NCBI RefSeq assembly: GCF_033170385.1
Contig: NZ_CP126170.1
Coordinates: 2,442,001 to 2,506,000, forward strand
DNA: 64,000 bases
Direction: 5' to 3'
Source of the DNA: Xanthomonas rydalmerensis
GTDB lineage: Bacteria > Pseudomonadota > Gammaproteobacteria > Xanthomonadales > Xanthomonadaceae
Position numbers and translations under genes: made by a program. Within the stretch, counting starts at the first letter, position 1. Every line of letters starts with the position of its first letter. Shown in pieces: positions 37,450-46,154 of the stretch. The notes below the pieces were generated by a model that was not told where the DNA came from, did no database searches, and saw nothing but the letters and a program-made list of their open reading frames with translations.

Positions 37450-38511
37450 TCAGCCCAGCAGCGTCTGCAGCGCATCGACCGAGGCCTCCGGATGGGTGCC
37501 GCGCTGCAGTTCGTAGACGCCCAGCCGCTGCAGCTGACGGGCGAACAACGGCCATTGCGGCTGGCCCGCGGCATAGGGCTGGTCCGCGGCCAGGCGCGCC
37601 GCCACGTCCGCGTCGGGCAGCGGCTGCAGCAGGCGCTGCGGATCGGCCGCCACGGTGGCCGAGACGAACACGGCCGCGGCCAGCCGCAATGGCGCCTGTG
37701 CCAGGCGCCAGTCGCCCTGGCGGATGTCGACCTCGTGCTTGAGCGCACCGCTGCGGCGGCGGATCATCGGCGCCGCCGCGATCCAGGCGTGGGTCTGCGG
37801 GTCGAGCAGGCGCAGCAATTCCGGCCGCAGGTGCAGGAAGTTGCCGATGCCGGTGGCGAGCAGGTACTGCGGCGCGACGAACAGGGCATCCTCGGCGAGG
37901 AACTCCAGCCCGCGCAACAGGCTGTGCAGGGCCAGGGTCGACTTGCCGGCGCCGCTGCCGCCGAGCAGCAGCACGCCGCGGCCATCGTGGCCGACGCAGG
38001 CGCCGTGCAGCGGCACCAGGCGCATGCCGCGCGCGGCGAGGACGAACACGGCGAACTCGATCAGTTCGTAACGCACGTGGTAGGCGTGCGCGAGCATGTC
38101 CTCGGACACCACCACCAGCGCCCTGCCCTGCTCGGGCACCAGCACCACGTAGTTGTGCGCATCGATCACCCCGCTCAACACGCCGGCACCGGAATGGGTC
38201 TGCACCGGCGGCGGTTCCAACGCCAGCGCGTAGGGCGCCTCGCCGCGGTTCACCAGGGTCAGCTCGATACGGAACGCAGCGCTCTCCGGCAGGCGATGCG
38301 CCGGCACCGCGCCGAATGCGGCCTCCACCAAGGCCAGCAGGGCCGGACTGTTGCTTTCGAAGTGGAAGCGGCCGCCGAGCAGTTGCTTGCTGAGCGTGTG
38401 CGGTCGCCGCAACCGGGTGTGGAACGGATCGCAGGCGCCGCTCGCGGCGACGACAGGCGCGGCGTGGTCGCTTGTCTCCACGTCCAGAACACGCACGGTC
38501 GATCGCTGCAT
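37450..38511 (-). CDS. HPr-kinase-like P-loop kinase
   Basis: A 353-residue protein with a C-terminal HprK-like fold: P-loop LLLGGSGAGKSTLALHSLL, then FLAEDALFVAP. The N-terminal 150 residues are of unknown fold. True HprK phosphorylates HPr Ser; relatives in polysaccharide and peptide clusters phosphorylate other products. Typical partners of such kinases (a PqqD-like protein and an NTP_transf_5 nucleotidyltransferase) are only half present: the nucleotidyltransferase is at 40202, but no PqqD is seen. A predicted ECF promoter lies 33 bases upstream. Confidence 0.8.
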   Translation of the reverse strand: MQRSTVRVLDVETSDHAAPVVAASGACDPFHTRLRRPHTLSKQLLGGRFHFESNSPALLALVEAAFGAVPAHRLPESAAFRIELTLVNRGEAPYALALEPPPVQTHSGAGVLSGVIDAHNYVVLVPEQGRALVVVSEDMLAHAYHVRYELIEFAVFVLAARGMRLVPLHGACVGHDGRGVLLLGGSGAGKSTLALHSLLRGLEFLAEDALFVAPQYLLATGIGNFLHLRPELLRLLDPQTHAWIAAAPMIRRRSGALKHEVDIRQGDWRLAQAPLRLAAAVFVSATVAADPQRLLQPLPDADVAARLAADQPYAAGQPQWPLFARQLQRLGVYELQRGTHPEASVDALQTLLG

Positions 38512-38544
38512 CGGAGAAGAGTCGCTTGAGTGGATGCAGCGTGG

Positions 38545-38570
38545 GTGCGCTGGTCGCGGCCAAAGGTTGC
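38545..38570 (-). promoter_or_regulatory. Predicted ECF promoter, HprK/ABC operon
   Basis: The reverse strand reads GCAACC, 15 bases, CGCAC, one change from the motif before the ECF gene. It lies 33 bases before the HprK-like ATG. One of six identically spaced copies in 38.5-60.3 kb. Confidence 0.65.
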
Positions 38571-38592
38571 GCCGGCGCCGCCCACGCAGCGC

Positions 38593-38618
38593 GCAACCAA
38601 ACGACGCAGCCCCGGCAC
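38593..38618 (+). promoter_or_regulatory. Predicted ECF promoter, radical-SAM/nucleotidyltransferase operon
   Basis: GCAACC, 15 bases, GGCAC followed by CTACC; both blocks match the sigma-gene copy exactly. It lies 78 bases before the radical-SAM ATG, back-to-back with the HprK promoter. Confidence 0.7.
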
Positions 38619-38696
38619 CTACCGCCACGGCCACCTGCGCGCGGCCATCGCTGCATGCGCCTTCTCCCCCACGGCGCCGAACGAGACCTTTCGCCG

Positions 38697-40205
38697 ATGC
38701 TCAAGATCCAGGTCAGCCACTCCTACTTCCTGCGCTACGACCCCAAGCAATGGGAGCGTGGCAAGCCGTATCCGCCGCTGGCCACGCTGCAGGTGGCGGC
38801 ACTGCTGCGCCAGCACGGACACCAACTGACGCTGTTCGACGCGATGCTCGCCGAGGGTGTGGAAGACTACGACCACGCCGTTCGCACGCAGCGGCCCGAC
38901 CTGGTGGTGTTCTACGAGGACAACTTCAACTTCCTCACCAAGATGTGCCTGAGCCGGATGCGCGAGGCCGCGTGCCGGATGATCGCCGAGGCGCGCGCCG
39001 GCGGCAGTCGGGTGATCGTCGCCGGCTCCGACGCGTCGGATCACCCGGAGGCATTCCTCGCCGCCGGTGCCGACGCGGTGTTGATCGGCGAAGGCATCGC
39101 GGCGTTGCTGGAACTGGTGGCGCGCCTGCAGGCGGAACCGGACATCGACCCGGCGCGCTGGGTGGCCGGCATCGCCGAGGTGGCCAGCGCGGTGTTGCCG
39201 CAACTCAAGCGCGCGCAGATCGGTGCGCGGCCTCCGGATCCGCGGCTGTCGGTGACGGCGGCCTGGGACCTGCTGGACATCGCCCGCTACCGTGCGTTCT
39301 GGCAGCAGCGGCACGGCCATTTCAGCCTGAACATGGCTGCGTCGCGCGGCTGCCCGTTCCGCTGCAACTGGTGCGCCAAGCCGATCTGGGGCAATCACTA
39401 CAAACGCCGCGAGGCGCAGGACGTGGCCGCGGAGATGACCCAGCTCAAGCGCAGCTTCGCGCCCGACCATGTGTGGATGGCCGACGACATCTTCGGCTTC
39501 CACGTCGACTGGGTGGAGGACTTCGCCGACGCGTTGGCTGCCGCCGACGGCGCGGTGCCCTTCACCATCCAGACCCGTGCCGACCTGTGCAGCGAGCGCA
39601 TGACCGCCGCGCTGGCGCGGGCCGGTTGCCGCGAGGCCTGGATCGGCGCGGAGAGCGGCAGCCAGCGCATCCTCGACAAGATGACCAAGGGCACCGACGT
39701 GGACGGCGTGATCGCCGCGCGCCAGCGCCTCGGCGCGCAGGGCATCCGCGTCGGCTTCTTCCTGCAATTGGGCTACCTGGACGAGCAACTGGACGACATC
39801 CTCGCCACCCGCCGACTGGTGGCGCAGGCGCGGCCGGACGACATCGGCGTCAGCGTGTCCTATCCCCTGCCCGGCACCGTGTTCTACCAGCAGGTCAAGG
39901 ACCAGCTCGGGCGCAAGACGCATTGGCAGGACAGCGACGACCTGGCGATGATGTTCCGCGGCGCCTACGACTCGGCGTTCTACCGCCAGGTGCGCGACCT
40001 GCTGCACCGGCAGGTGGACCTGCAATGCCGTGAGGATGCGCGCCCGGCGCCGACGCATGCGCAGGACTGGGTGGCGCTGGACGCCGACTGGGCGGCGTTG
40101 ATCGCGCGCGAGGCGCAGCATCGGACCGAGGCGCCACCAGCGCCGACGGCCAAGGCGGTCGCCGCCGGTGGCAGCCGCCGCATCCCGCTGGTGCAGCGCT
40201 CATGA
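38697..40205 (+). CDS. B12-binding radical SAM enzyme (first of two)
   Basis: A 502-residue protein. The N-terminal Rossmann-like B12-binding domain opens LKIQVSHSYFLRYDP and spans about 1-190. The radical SAM barrel has CPFRCNWC (Cys about 219, 223, 226) for the 4Fe-4S cluster and AWIGAESGSQRILDKM. The class does radical methylations and rearrangements using SAM and cobalamin; the substrate is unknown. I chose the ATG at 38697 as it begins the B12 domain. It overlaps the nucleotidyltransferase by 4 bases. Confidence 0.9.
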   Translation: MLKIQVSHSYFLRYDPKQWERGKPYPPLATLQVAALLRQHGHQLTLFDAMLAEGVEDYDHAVRTQRPDLVVFYEDNFNFLTKMCLSRMREAACRMIAEARAGGSRVIVAGSDASDHPEAFLAAGADAVLIGEGIAALLELVARLQAEPDIDPARWVAGIAEVASAVLPQLKRAQIGARPPDPRLSVTAAWDLLDIARYRAFWQQRHGHFSLNMAASRGCPFRCNWCAKPIWGNHYKRREAQDVAAEMTQLKRSFAPDHVWMADDIFGFHVDWVEDFADALAAADGAVPFTIQTRADLCSERMTAALARAGCREAWIGAESGSQRILDKMTKGTDVDGVIAARQRLGAQGIRVGFFLQLGYLDEQLDDILATRRLVAQARPDDIGVSVSYPLPGTVFYQQVKDQLGRKTHWQDSDDLAMMFRGAYDSAFYRQVRDLLHRQVDLQCREDARPAPTHAQDWVALDADWAALIAREAQHRTEAPPAPTAKAVAAGGSRRIPLVQRS

Positions 40206-41485
40206 GCGACGTGGCGACGCCATCGAATCCGGCCGTGGCGGCCGACCCGCCGGCGGCGGTCCCCACGGCGACGCCGGCACACCTGCCGCTGCGGCGCATC
40301 GGTCGTGGCCTGCGCCTGGCCACCGAAACCTTGGCGCACGAGCTGGCGCGCCCGGGTGCGCCGATGCCGGCCTGGAGCGGCCTGCACTGGCAACTGGCCG
40401 CGGCGGCGGCGGTCGCGCACGGCGTGGCGACGCTGCTGAGCCAGCGCTCGCAGTGGCCCGACCAGCCGTGGCGCGCGTTCCTGGACGGGCAACGCGAGCA
40501 CGTGGCGCATCGCTACCAGCGCATCGCCGCACTGTTGCAGCGGATCGATGCCCTGGCGCAGACCGCCGGCCTGGCGATCGTGCCGCTGAAAGGCGCGGCG
40601 CTGCATGCGCAAGGCCTGTATCGCCCGGGCGACCGCCCGATGGCCGACATCGACCTGCTGGTGCGCCCAGAGGACGCCGAGCGTGCCGCGGCGCTGCTCG
40701 GTGCACTGGGCTACGTGGCCGAGTTCGTGCAATGGAAGCACCAGACCTTCCGCCCGGCACAGGCGCAGGCCGTGCCGGCGCTGGGCGAGCACCGCGACAC
40801 CCCGATCAACATCGAACTGCACGTGCGCATCCAGGAGCGCCTGCCGCTGCGCACGGTCGACCTCGGCGAACGGATCCTGCCGCGCGACGGCAAGCCTGGC
40901 TTGAATCCCTACCCCAGCAACGGCGCGCTGATGAGCCACCTGCTGCTGCATGCGGCCGGCGGGCTGTGCAGCCGCAGCCTGCGGCTGATGCACCTGCACG
41001 ACCTGGCCCTGCTCGCCCCGCGCATGCGCGCCAGCGACTGGCAGGTGCTGACCGGCGCCGATGCCTGGTGGGCATGGTCGCCCTTGCGGCTGATGTTGCG
41101 TTACTACCGCGCGGCGATCCCGTCGGCGGTGCTCAAGCAACTGCGCGCGCAATGCCCGCCGCTGCTGCGGCTGCGCACGCGCGGGCTGGACCTGACCGCG
41201 GCGTCGTGCTCGCAACTGTGGCTACCGGCACTGCCGGGCATCGAGTGGGCGCGTTCGGGCCGCGAGGTGCTGGGCTATCTGCGCCAGCGCCTGCAGCCCT
41301 CTGCGGAAAGCCGGCAGGAACGCGCCGAGATGATCCGCACCCAACTGTGGTTGCAGGGCCAGGACTGGGTACGACTGCCGCAGCGTCGCCGCGTGCTGCA
41401 GCGGCTGCTGCGTCCGGTGCCGCGGATGGACACGCTGTACGTGGTGCGGACCGCACTGCAGGGCTATGCGCCTTCGTCGGATTGA
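40202..41485 (+). CDS. NTP_transf_5-type nucleotidyltransferase
   Basis: A 427-residue protein with the pol-beta-like signature of uncharacterised nucleotidyltransferases: VPLKGAALHAQGLY, GDRPMADIDLLVRPED (metal-binding Asp pair) and INIELHVRIQERLP. Proteins of this family accompany HprK-like kinases in polysaccharide and lasso-peptide clusters; substrates are mostly unknown. Start overlaps the radical SAM stop (ATGA). Last gene of its operon; an extragenic palindrome follows. Confidence 0.83.
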   Translation: MSDVATPSNPAVAADPPAAVPTATPAHLPLRRIGRGLRLATETLAHELARPGAPMPAWSGLHWQLAAAAAVAHGVATLLSQRSQWPDQPWRAFLDGQREHVAHRYQRIAALLQRIDALAQTAGLAIVPLKGAALHAQGLYRPGDRPMADIDLLVRPEDAERAAALLGALGYVAEFVQWKHQTFRPAQAQAVPALGEHRDTPINIELHVRIQERLPLRTVDLGERILPRDGKPGLNPYPSNGALMSHLLLHAAGGLCSRSLRLMHLHDLALLAPRMRASDWQVLTGADAWWAWSPLRLMLRYYRAAIPSAVLKQLRAQCPPLLRLRTRGLDLTAASCSQLWLPALPGIEWARSGREVLGYLRQRLQPSAESRQERAEMIRTQLWLQGQDWVRLPQRRRVLQRLLRPVPRMDTLYVVRTALQGYAPSSD

Positions 41486-41521
41486 CGCACGCCCTCATCG
41501 AGCGCGCAGTAAAAGACCGTC

Positions 41522-41586
41522 GTAGGAGCGGCTTCAGCCGCGACAGCCATTGTGGCGGCGCATGTCGCGGCTGAAGCCGCTCCTAC
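41522..41586. repeat. Xanthomonadaceae-type extragenic palindrome
   Basis: Inverted arms of about 24 bases (starting GTAGGAGCGGCTTCAGCC and its complement) are separated by 17 bases. This is the common REP-like element of the family, here between convergent operons, where it may act as a bidirectional terminator. Confidence 0.88.
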
Positions 41587-41639
41587 CACAAAGCGTGATT
41601 CCGTCTTGAAGGCGAAGCGCCGGAATGCCGCGCTGCGCG

Positions 41640-42776
41640 TCAACCATGCTGCGCGGCGCGCCGGCCATCGGCGTTGCGCGGTGCGCATAGGCGCTGATAC
41701 AGCGCAGTGAAGCCGCGCACGCTGCAATCGGCATCCTCGCGCACGGCCCGGCATTGCGCCGCCCAGGCCAGACGCAGGCGCAGTTCGTCGTCGCTGAGCA
41801 CCTGGCGCAGCGCATCGGCCAGGCCGGCCCAGTCGCCCACCGGCACCGCCAGCGCCGCCGAGGGCGCCCACTCCTGCAGATGCCCGACCGCAGTGCCCAC
41901 CGTCGGCACGCCCGCCACCGCCGCTTCCAGCAATACCAACGGCCCGGCCTCGTGCAGCGACGACAGCACCAGCAGATCCGCCGCCTCCACCAGCGGCCGC
42001 AGTTCGCGCTGGGTCTTGAAGCCGAGGAAGCGCACGTGCTCGCTCAGCCCCAGCGCGGCGACCAGGCGCTGCATCGCGCCGCCGAGGGTGTCCACGCCAA
42101 CCAGGTCGACGCGGAAGTCGACCCCGGCGCGGACCAGCGCGGCGAGTGCGCGCAGCAGGGTCGTCTGGTCCTTGACCGGATTGAGGCTGGCCACGTGCAG
42201 CAGGCGCGCCGGCCCCTCCCCGCGCGCACGCGGCGGGCGCGGCGGCCAGGCGCGCAGGTCCACGCCCAGCGGCACGCGTTCGGCGGCGATGCCCAACGCC
42301 CGCAGGCTGTCGAGGATGGGCGCGCTGGCGGCGGTCACCGCGCTCGCCAGGCGCAACACCAGCGCCTCGCGCAGCCGACCCTGCCATTTGCGCCGGCCGC
42401 CGTAGCCGATGGCATGCAGCGCGACCAGTTCGCCGCCGGCGATGTGGACGAGGCTCGGCCGCCGCAGCCAGCGCGCTGCCGCCACCGCGATCAGGCTGCA
42501 GTGGCCGGAGAACAGCGACTGCACCGCGTCGAACGGTGCGCGACGGTGTTCGGCGCGGATCGCGGCGATCGCGCGCCAGCGCGTGCGCACCGCGCCGATG
42601 TTGTGGATGCGCGCGCCCAGCAGGTCCCATTGCGCCGGCAGCGGCTCCTGGTGCAGCACGAAGACGTGCAAGTCGTGCATGCGTGCCAGGCGTTCGATCA
42701 GGCTCAGGAAGGCCGGAATCACCCGGTACTCGCCGCTGCGGTCGACGCCGCCCGGCACCACCAGGGCCAGCTTCAT
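41640..42776 (-). CDS. Glycosyltransferase family 4-like
   Basis: A 378-residue GT-B glycosyltransferase. N-terminal MKLALVVPGGVDRSGEYRVI, acceptor-domain GGELVALHAIGYGG, C-terminal donor domain RLLHVASLNPVKDQTTLLRA and the EX7E-like SLHEAGPLVLLEAAVAGVP. Transfers a sugar onto a lipid-linked glycan in the cytoplasm. Last gene of the glycan operon. Overlaps the next glycosyltransferase by 4 bases. Confidence 0.93.
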   Translation of the reverse strand: MKLALVVPGGVDRSGEYRVIPAFLSLIERLARMHDLHVFVLHQEPLPAQWDLLGARIHNIGAVRTRWRAIAAIRAEHRRAPFDAVQSLFSGHCSLIAVAAARWLRRPSLVHIAGGELVALHAIGYGGRRKWQGRLREALVLRLASAVTAASAPILDSLRALGIAAERVPLGVDLRAWPPRPPRARGEGPARLLHVASLNPVKDQTTLLRALAALVRAGVDFRVDLVGVDTLGGAMQRLVAALGLSEHVRFLGFKTQRELRPLVEAADLLVLSSLHEAGPLVLLEAAVAGVPTVGTAVGHLQEWAPSAALAVPVGDWAGLADALRQVLSDDELRLRLAWAAQCRAVREDADCSVRGFTALYQRLCAPRNADGRRAAQHG

Positions 42777-43921
42777 GCCGCGCTCCGCGGCGTGGCGCCG
42801 AGCAGCTGCGCATAGGCGCGCGCCCAGCGCCGGCCTACCGCCGCGAACGACAGCTGCGCATCGAAATGCGCGCGCACCATCGCCCGCGACGGCCCGTCGC
42901 GCGAGGCCTGCAGCAGCGTGGCCGTCAGGCGCTCGGCGTCGCCGCAGGGCCACAGCGCGCCGACCCGGCCGCCATCGCTGAGCGCACGGAACGCGGGGAT
43001 GTCGGTCAGCACCGGCACCGCGCCGCAGGCATAGGCCTCCAGCGCGGCGTAGCCGCAACTCTCGGCCAGGCTGCCGGATACGAACAGGTCGGCCGCACGC
43101 ATCAGGGTCTGGATCTGCGCGTGCGCCACCCGGCCCAGCAGGTGCACGCGGCCGGCCAGCCGCGGATCGGCCTGGATGCGCTGCTGCACCACCGGCAGCA
43201 GCGGCGCATCGCCGAACGCGCAGAACAGTTGCAGCTCGGGCAACTGCACGCTGGCGCGCGCCACGCCTTCGAGGACGGTGAGCGGATCCTTGCCCTCGCT
43301 CAGATGGCCGACCCACAGCACACAGGGCGCGCCGTGCAGTCCGCTGTCGCGGCGCGCCTGGTCGCGCTCGCCGGGAGTGAAGCGGCAACTGGATTCGGGA
43401 ATGGCGAACAGCCGCGTGGATCCGGCGAACAGCCCGGCACCCACGAAGCCGCGCGCCAGGCCCAGCGAGGTGAAGGCGATGCCGGCGGCGGCCGCATACC
43501 AGCGTCGCCACTGCGGCCGCCGCCACCAGCGCGGCGGACGGTTGGCGTGGTCCTGCAGGAGGATCGGCAGCGACGGCCGCCAGCGCGCCAGCGTCGCCGC
43601 CTCGCGCGCGAACTGCAGGCCGTGCACGTGCACCACGTCGGCATCGAGCTCGGCCAGCAACGCGGCGATGCGCCGCAGGTGGCGCCGGCGTCCGGCGTCG
43701 GCGCGACGCACGAAGTGATAGTCGACGCCGTTGCGCCGCAGCTGTGCATCGACCGCAGCGGCCTGGATCACCGAGACGCGGGTGCCGGCGCTGGCCACGG
43801 CCTCGGCGATGTCGGCCAGCGATGGCCACAGCGCGAAGGCCTGCTCCGGCGTCACTCCGTCCGGCAGCGGCACGAAGTTGAGCTGCACGGCGTGTACGGC
43901 GCGGGGGACGTTGTCGGCCAT
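42773..43921 (-). CDS. Glycosyltransferase family 4-like
   Basis: A 382-residue GT-B enzyme. Donor domain PCVLWVGHLSEGKDPLTVLEG and the E-motif GSLAESCGYAALEAYACGAVP. The N-terminal domain includes ADVVHVHGLQFAREA. I chose the ATG at 43921, two bases after the radical SAM stop. It acts on the same glycan as its neighbour. Confidence 0.92.
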   Translation of the reverse strand: MADNVPRAVHAVQLNFVPLPDGVTPEQAFALWPSLADIAEAVASAGTRVSVIQAAAVDAQLRRNGVDYHFVRRADAGRRRHLRRIAALLAELDADVVHVHGLQFAREAATLARWRPSLPILLQDHANRPPRWWRRPQWRRWYAAAAGIAFTSLGLARGFVGAGLFAGSTRLFAIPESSCRFTPGERDQARRDSGLHGAPCVLWVGHLSEGKDPLTVLEGVARASVQLPELQLFCAFGDAPLLPVVQQRIQADPRLAGRVHLLGRVAHAQIQTLMRAADLFVSGSLAESCGYAALEAYACGAVPVLTDIPAFRALSDGGRVGALWPCGDAERLTATLLQASRDGPSRAMVRAHFDAQLSFAAVGRRWARAYAQLLGATPRSAA

Positions 43922-43923
43922 GC

Positions 43924-45462
43924 TCAGATCCCGGACGCCTGCGGCCGGTGCAGGCGCACCAGCCGGTTGGCCAGGTTCAGCTCCCACGGCCGGTCGTAGC
44001 GCCGGTAGCGGTAGCGCCACGCGGCCAGGGCGCTGAGACCACGCTTGGCCCAGCCCGGCGAACGCGGGTCCTGCGCGGTGGGATAGCGGCAGCCGAGCAC
44101 GGTGACGAAATCGCGGATGCGCTGGCGCAGCGCATCGGTGAGCCAGGGCGCATCGGCGTGGCAGGCGTAGTCCACCCACTGCGGCTGCGCCCACTCCTCC
44201 GGCGTGCGCGGGAACTGCACCGGCACGCCGTCGCGGTCGAGCAAGGGCATGCCGGCGCGGCGGCCGCGATCCTTCTCGTGGCGGCTGCTTTCCGGCAACG
44301 GGGTGTACACGTAGACGATGATTTCCGACTGCGGGTTGATCCGCTTCAGCTCGCGGATGAACTCGAAGGTCTGCTCGGTCTCGCGCTCGCTGTCCTGCGG
44401 CGGCGCGACCATGAACGACAATTCCGGGATCACCCCATTGCGCCGGCACAGCTCGGCCACTTCCAGGGTCTGGTCCGGGCGCGTGCCCTTGCGGATCTCC
44501 TTGAGCATCGCCCCGCTCGGCGACTCGGCACCGATGTAGGCCATGCGCAGGCGGCTCTTGCGCACCAGTTTCCAGGTGCTCTCGGACAGGTTGAGCAACG
44601 CGTCGGCGCGCGCGTAGCACCACCACGGCATTTCCAGCTTCGCCATCACCTCCAGTAGCGGGATCATGTCGGCTTCGCGGTCGAAGAAGTTGTGGTCGAA
44701 GAACTGGATCGAGTCGGCGCCCAGGCCGTACTTCAGATAGCCCAGCTCGCGCTCCAGGCGTGCCGCGGTCGGCAAGGCGGTGGCGCCGCCGAACATCGCC
44801 GCCACCCCGCAGAACGTGCAGCGGAAGCGGCAGCCCAGCGCGGCCTGGTGCGAGGCGGTGCGCTGGCCGAGGAAGGTGCGGCCGAGATAGCGACGCGGCT
44901 CGCCGAGTTTTTCGTAGGGCAGCGACGGCAGTGCATCGCCGCGCTGGAAGGCGCGGTTGCGGTTGTGCACCACGGCGCCGTCATGTTTCCAGGACAGCCC
45001 GTCGACCTGCGCCAGCGTCGGCCCCTCGCCTCGCAAGGCGGCCAGCAGTTCCGGCAAGGTGTCCTCGCCCTGCGCGCGGATCGCGTAGTCCACGTACGGC
45101 GCGGCCAGCGCGGTGTCCGGGTACAGCGTGGGGAAATAGCCGCCCCAGACGATCGGCAGCGCCGGGAAGCGCGCGCGGATGGCCTGCGACAGCGCGATCG
45201 ACGGCGCCAGCTGCGGCCCGCCCATCACGCTGATGCCGACCGCATCGAAGTGCTGCTCCTGCAGCGCCTGCAGGCTGCGGTCGATGAAGTCGCGGTCGAC
45301 GTTGCCGTCGATGATGCGGCTGTCGCCGTGGCGGTCCAGCGCCGCCGCCAGGTTCAGCAGCGACAGCGGAAAGCGGGCGCTGGACGGCTTGGTGATGGTG
45401 GGATTGACCAGCAGCGTGTTGGGTGTGGAGGACACACGGGGCGAACGCAGGACGGGGGTCAC
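43924..45462 (-). CDS. B12-binding radical SAM enzyme (second of two)
   Basis: A 512-residue enzyme. The B12 domain starts LLVNPTITKPSSARFPLSLL and includes IVWGGYFPTLYP. The radical SAM barrel has CRFRCTFC (Cys about 211, 215, 218) and YIGAESPSGAMLKEIRKGT. Similar enzymes perform C-methylation or ring chemistry on lipids, sugars or antibiotics. The start is GTG at 45462, overlapping the methyltransferase stop (GTGA). Within a glycan operon it may modify a sugar or the lipid carrier (inference). Confidence 0.9.
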   Translation of the reverse strand: MTPVLRSPRVSSTPNTLLVNPTITKPSSARFPLSLLNLAAALDRHGDSRIIDGNVDRDFIDRSLQALQEQHFDAVGISVMGGPQLAPSIALSQAIRARFPALPIVWGGYFPTLYPDTALAAPYVDYAIRAQGEDTLPELLAALRGEGPTLAQVDGLSWKHDGAVVHNRNRAFQRGDALPSLPYEKLGEPRRYLGRTFLGQRTASHQAALGCRFRCTFCGVAAMFGGATALPTAARLERELGYLKYGLGADSIQFFDHNFFDREADMIPLLEVMAKLEMPWWCYARADALLNLSESTWKLVRKSRLRMAYIGAESPSGAMLKEIRKGTRPDQTLEVAELCRRNGVIPELSFMVAPPQDSERETEQTFEFIRELKRINPQSEIIVYVYTPLPESSRHEKDRGRRAGMPLLDRDGVPVQFPRTPEEWAQPQWVDYACHADAPWLTDALRQRIRDFVTVLGCRYPTAQDPRSPGWAKRGLSALAAWRYRYRRYDRPWELNLANRLVRLHRPQASGI

Positions 45463-46154
45463 GGCAGGCGCCGCAGGCGCAGCACCAGGGCCACCGGCAC
45501 CTGCAATGCAGCGGGATCGAAATGGGCGCCGGCGGGAATGTCCGCCGGGTCGAGCATCGGTTCGCTGACCGCGTCGATGGCCAGCCCCAGCGCGGCGCAG
45601 GCGGCGTGCCAGTGGCTGTACAGGTGCTGGGTGTGGCGCACCGCGTAGCGCTGACCGCCGGCCTTGAAGTCGCGGCGCCAGCCCAGCGCCGGGCCGATCG
45701 GGTGCACGTCGCTGCACAGCACCCAGCCGCCGGGCCGGGTGACGCGGCGCAGTTCCGCCAGCGCGGGCGGCAACTGCGGCAGGTGCCCCAGCGCCAGCGC
45801 GCAGAGGCTCAGGTCCACGCTGGCATCGGCGAGCGGCAAGGCCTCGAGGCTGCCTTCTTGCAAGGTGCAGCGGCCGGCGTCGGCATCAGCCAGTTCCTGC
45901 GCGGCGCGCGCCAGCATCTGCGGCGACAGGTCCACGCCGGTGACGTGCTCTGCGCCACGCTGCAGGGCATGCAGCAGGTAGCGGCCGCTGCCACAGCCGG
46001 CATCGAGCACGTGCTGGCCGCGCAACGATTGCGGCAGCAAGGCCAGCATGGCGCGCTGCTCGGCCTGCATCACCGGGTTATGCGCCTGCGCCGGGTAGCT
46101 GTCCGCCCACAGGGCGTAGGCGGCGAGCGGATCGAGGGTCGGGACTGCGCTCAT
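45459..46154 (-). CDS. Class I SAM-dependent methyltransferase
   Basis: A 231-residue methyltransferase. Motif I VLDAGCGSGRYLLHAL, acidic loop VTGVDLSPQML, post-motif RVTRPGGWVLCSDVHP. I chose the ATG at 46154 because it overlaps the amidohydrolase stop by 4 bases (ATGA). Probably decorates a glycan intermediate. Confidence 0.9.
   Translation of the reverse strand: MSAVPTLDPLAAYALWADSYPAQAHNPVMQAEQRAMLALLPQSLRGQHVLDAGCGSGRYLLHALQRGAEHVTGVDLSPQMLARAAQELADADAGRCTLQEGSLEALPLADASVDLSLCALALGHLPQLPPALAELRRVTRPGGWVLCSDVHPIGPALGWRRDFKAGGQRYAVRHTQHLYSHWHAACAALGLAIDAVSEPMLDPADIPAGAHFDPAALQVPVALVLRLRRLP

Noticed and set aside
35623..41485. Lasso-peptide or other RiPP cluster
   Set aside because: HprK-like, nucleotidyltransferase and ABC genes fit, but no precursor, leader peptidase, cyclase or PqqD could be found.
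41522..41586. Insertion sequence end
   Set aside because: No transposase or target duplication; it is the common family palindrome.
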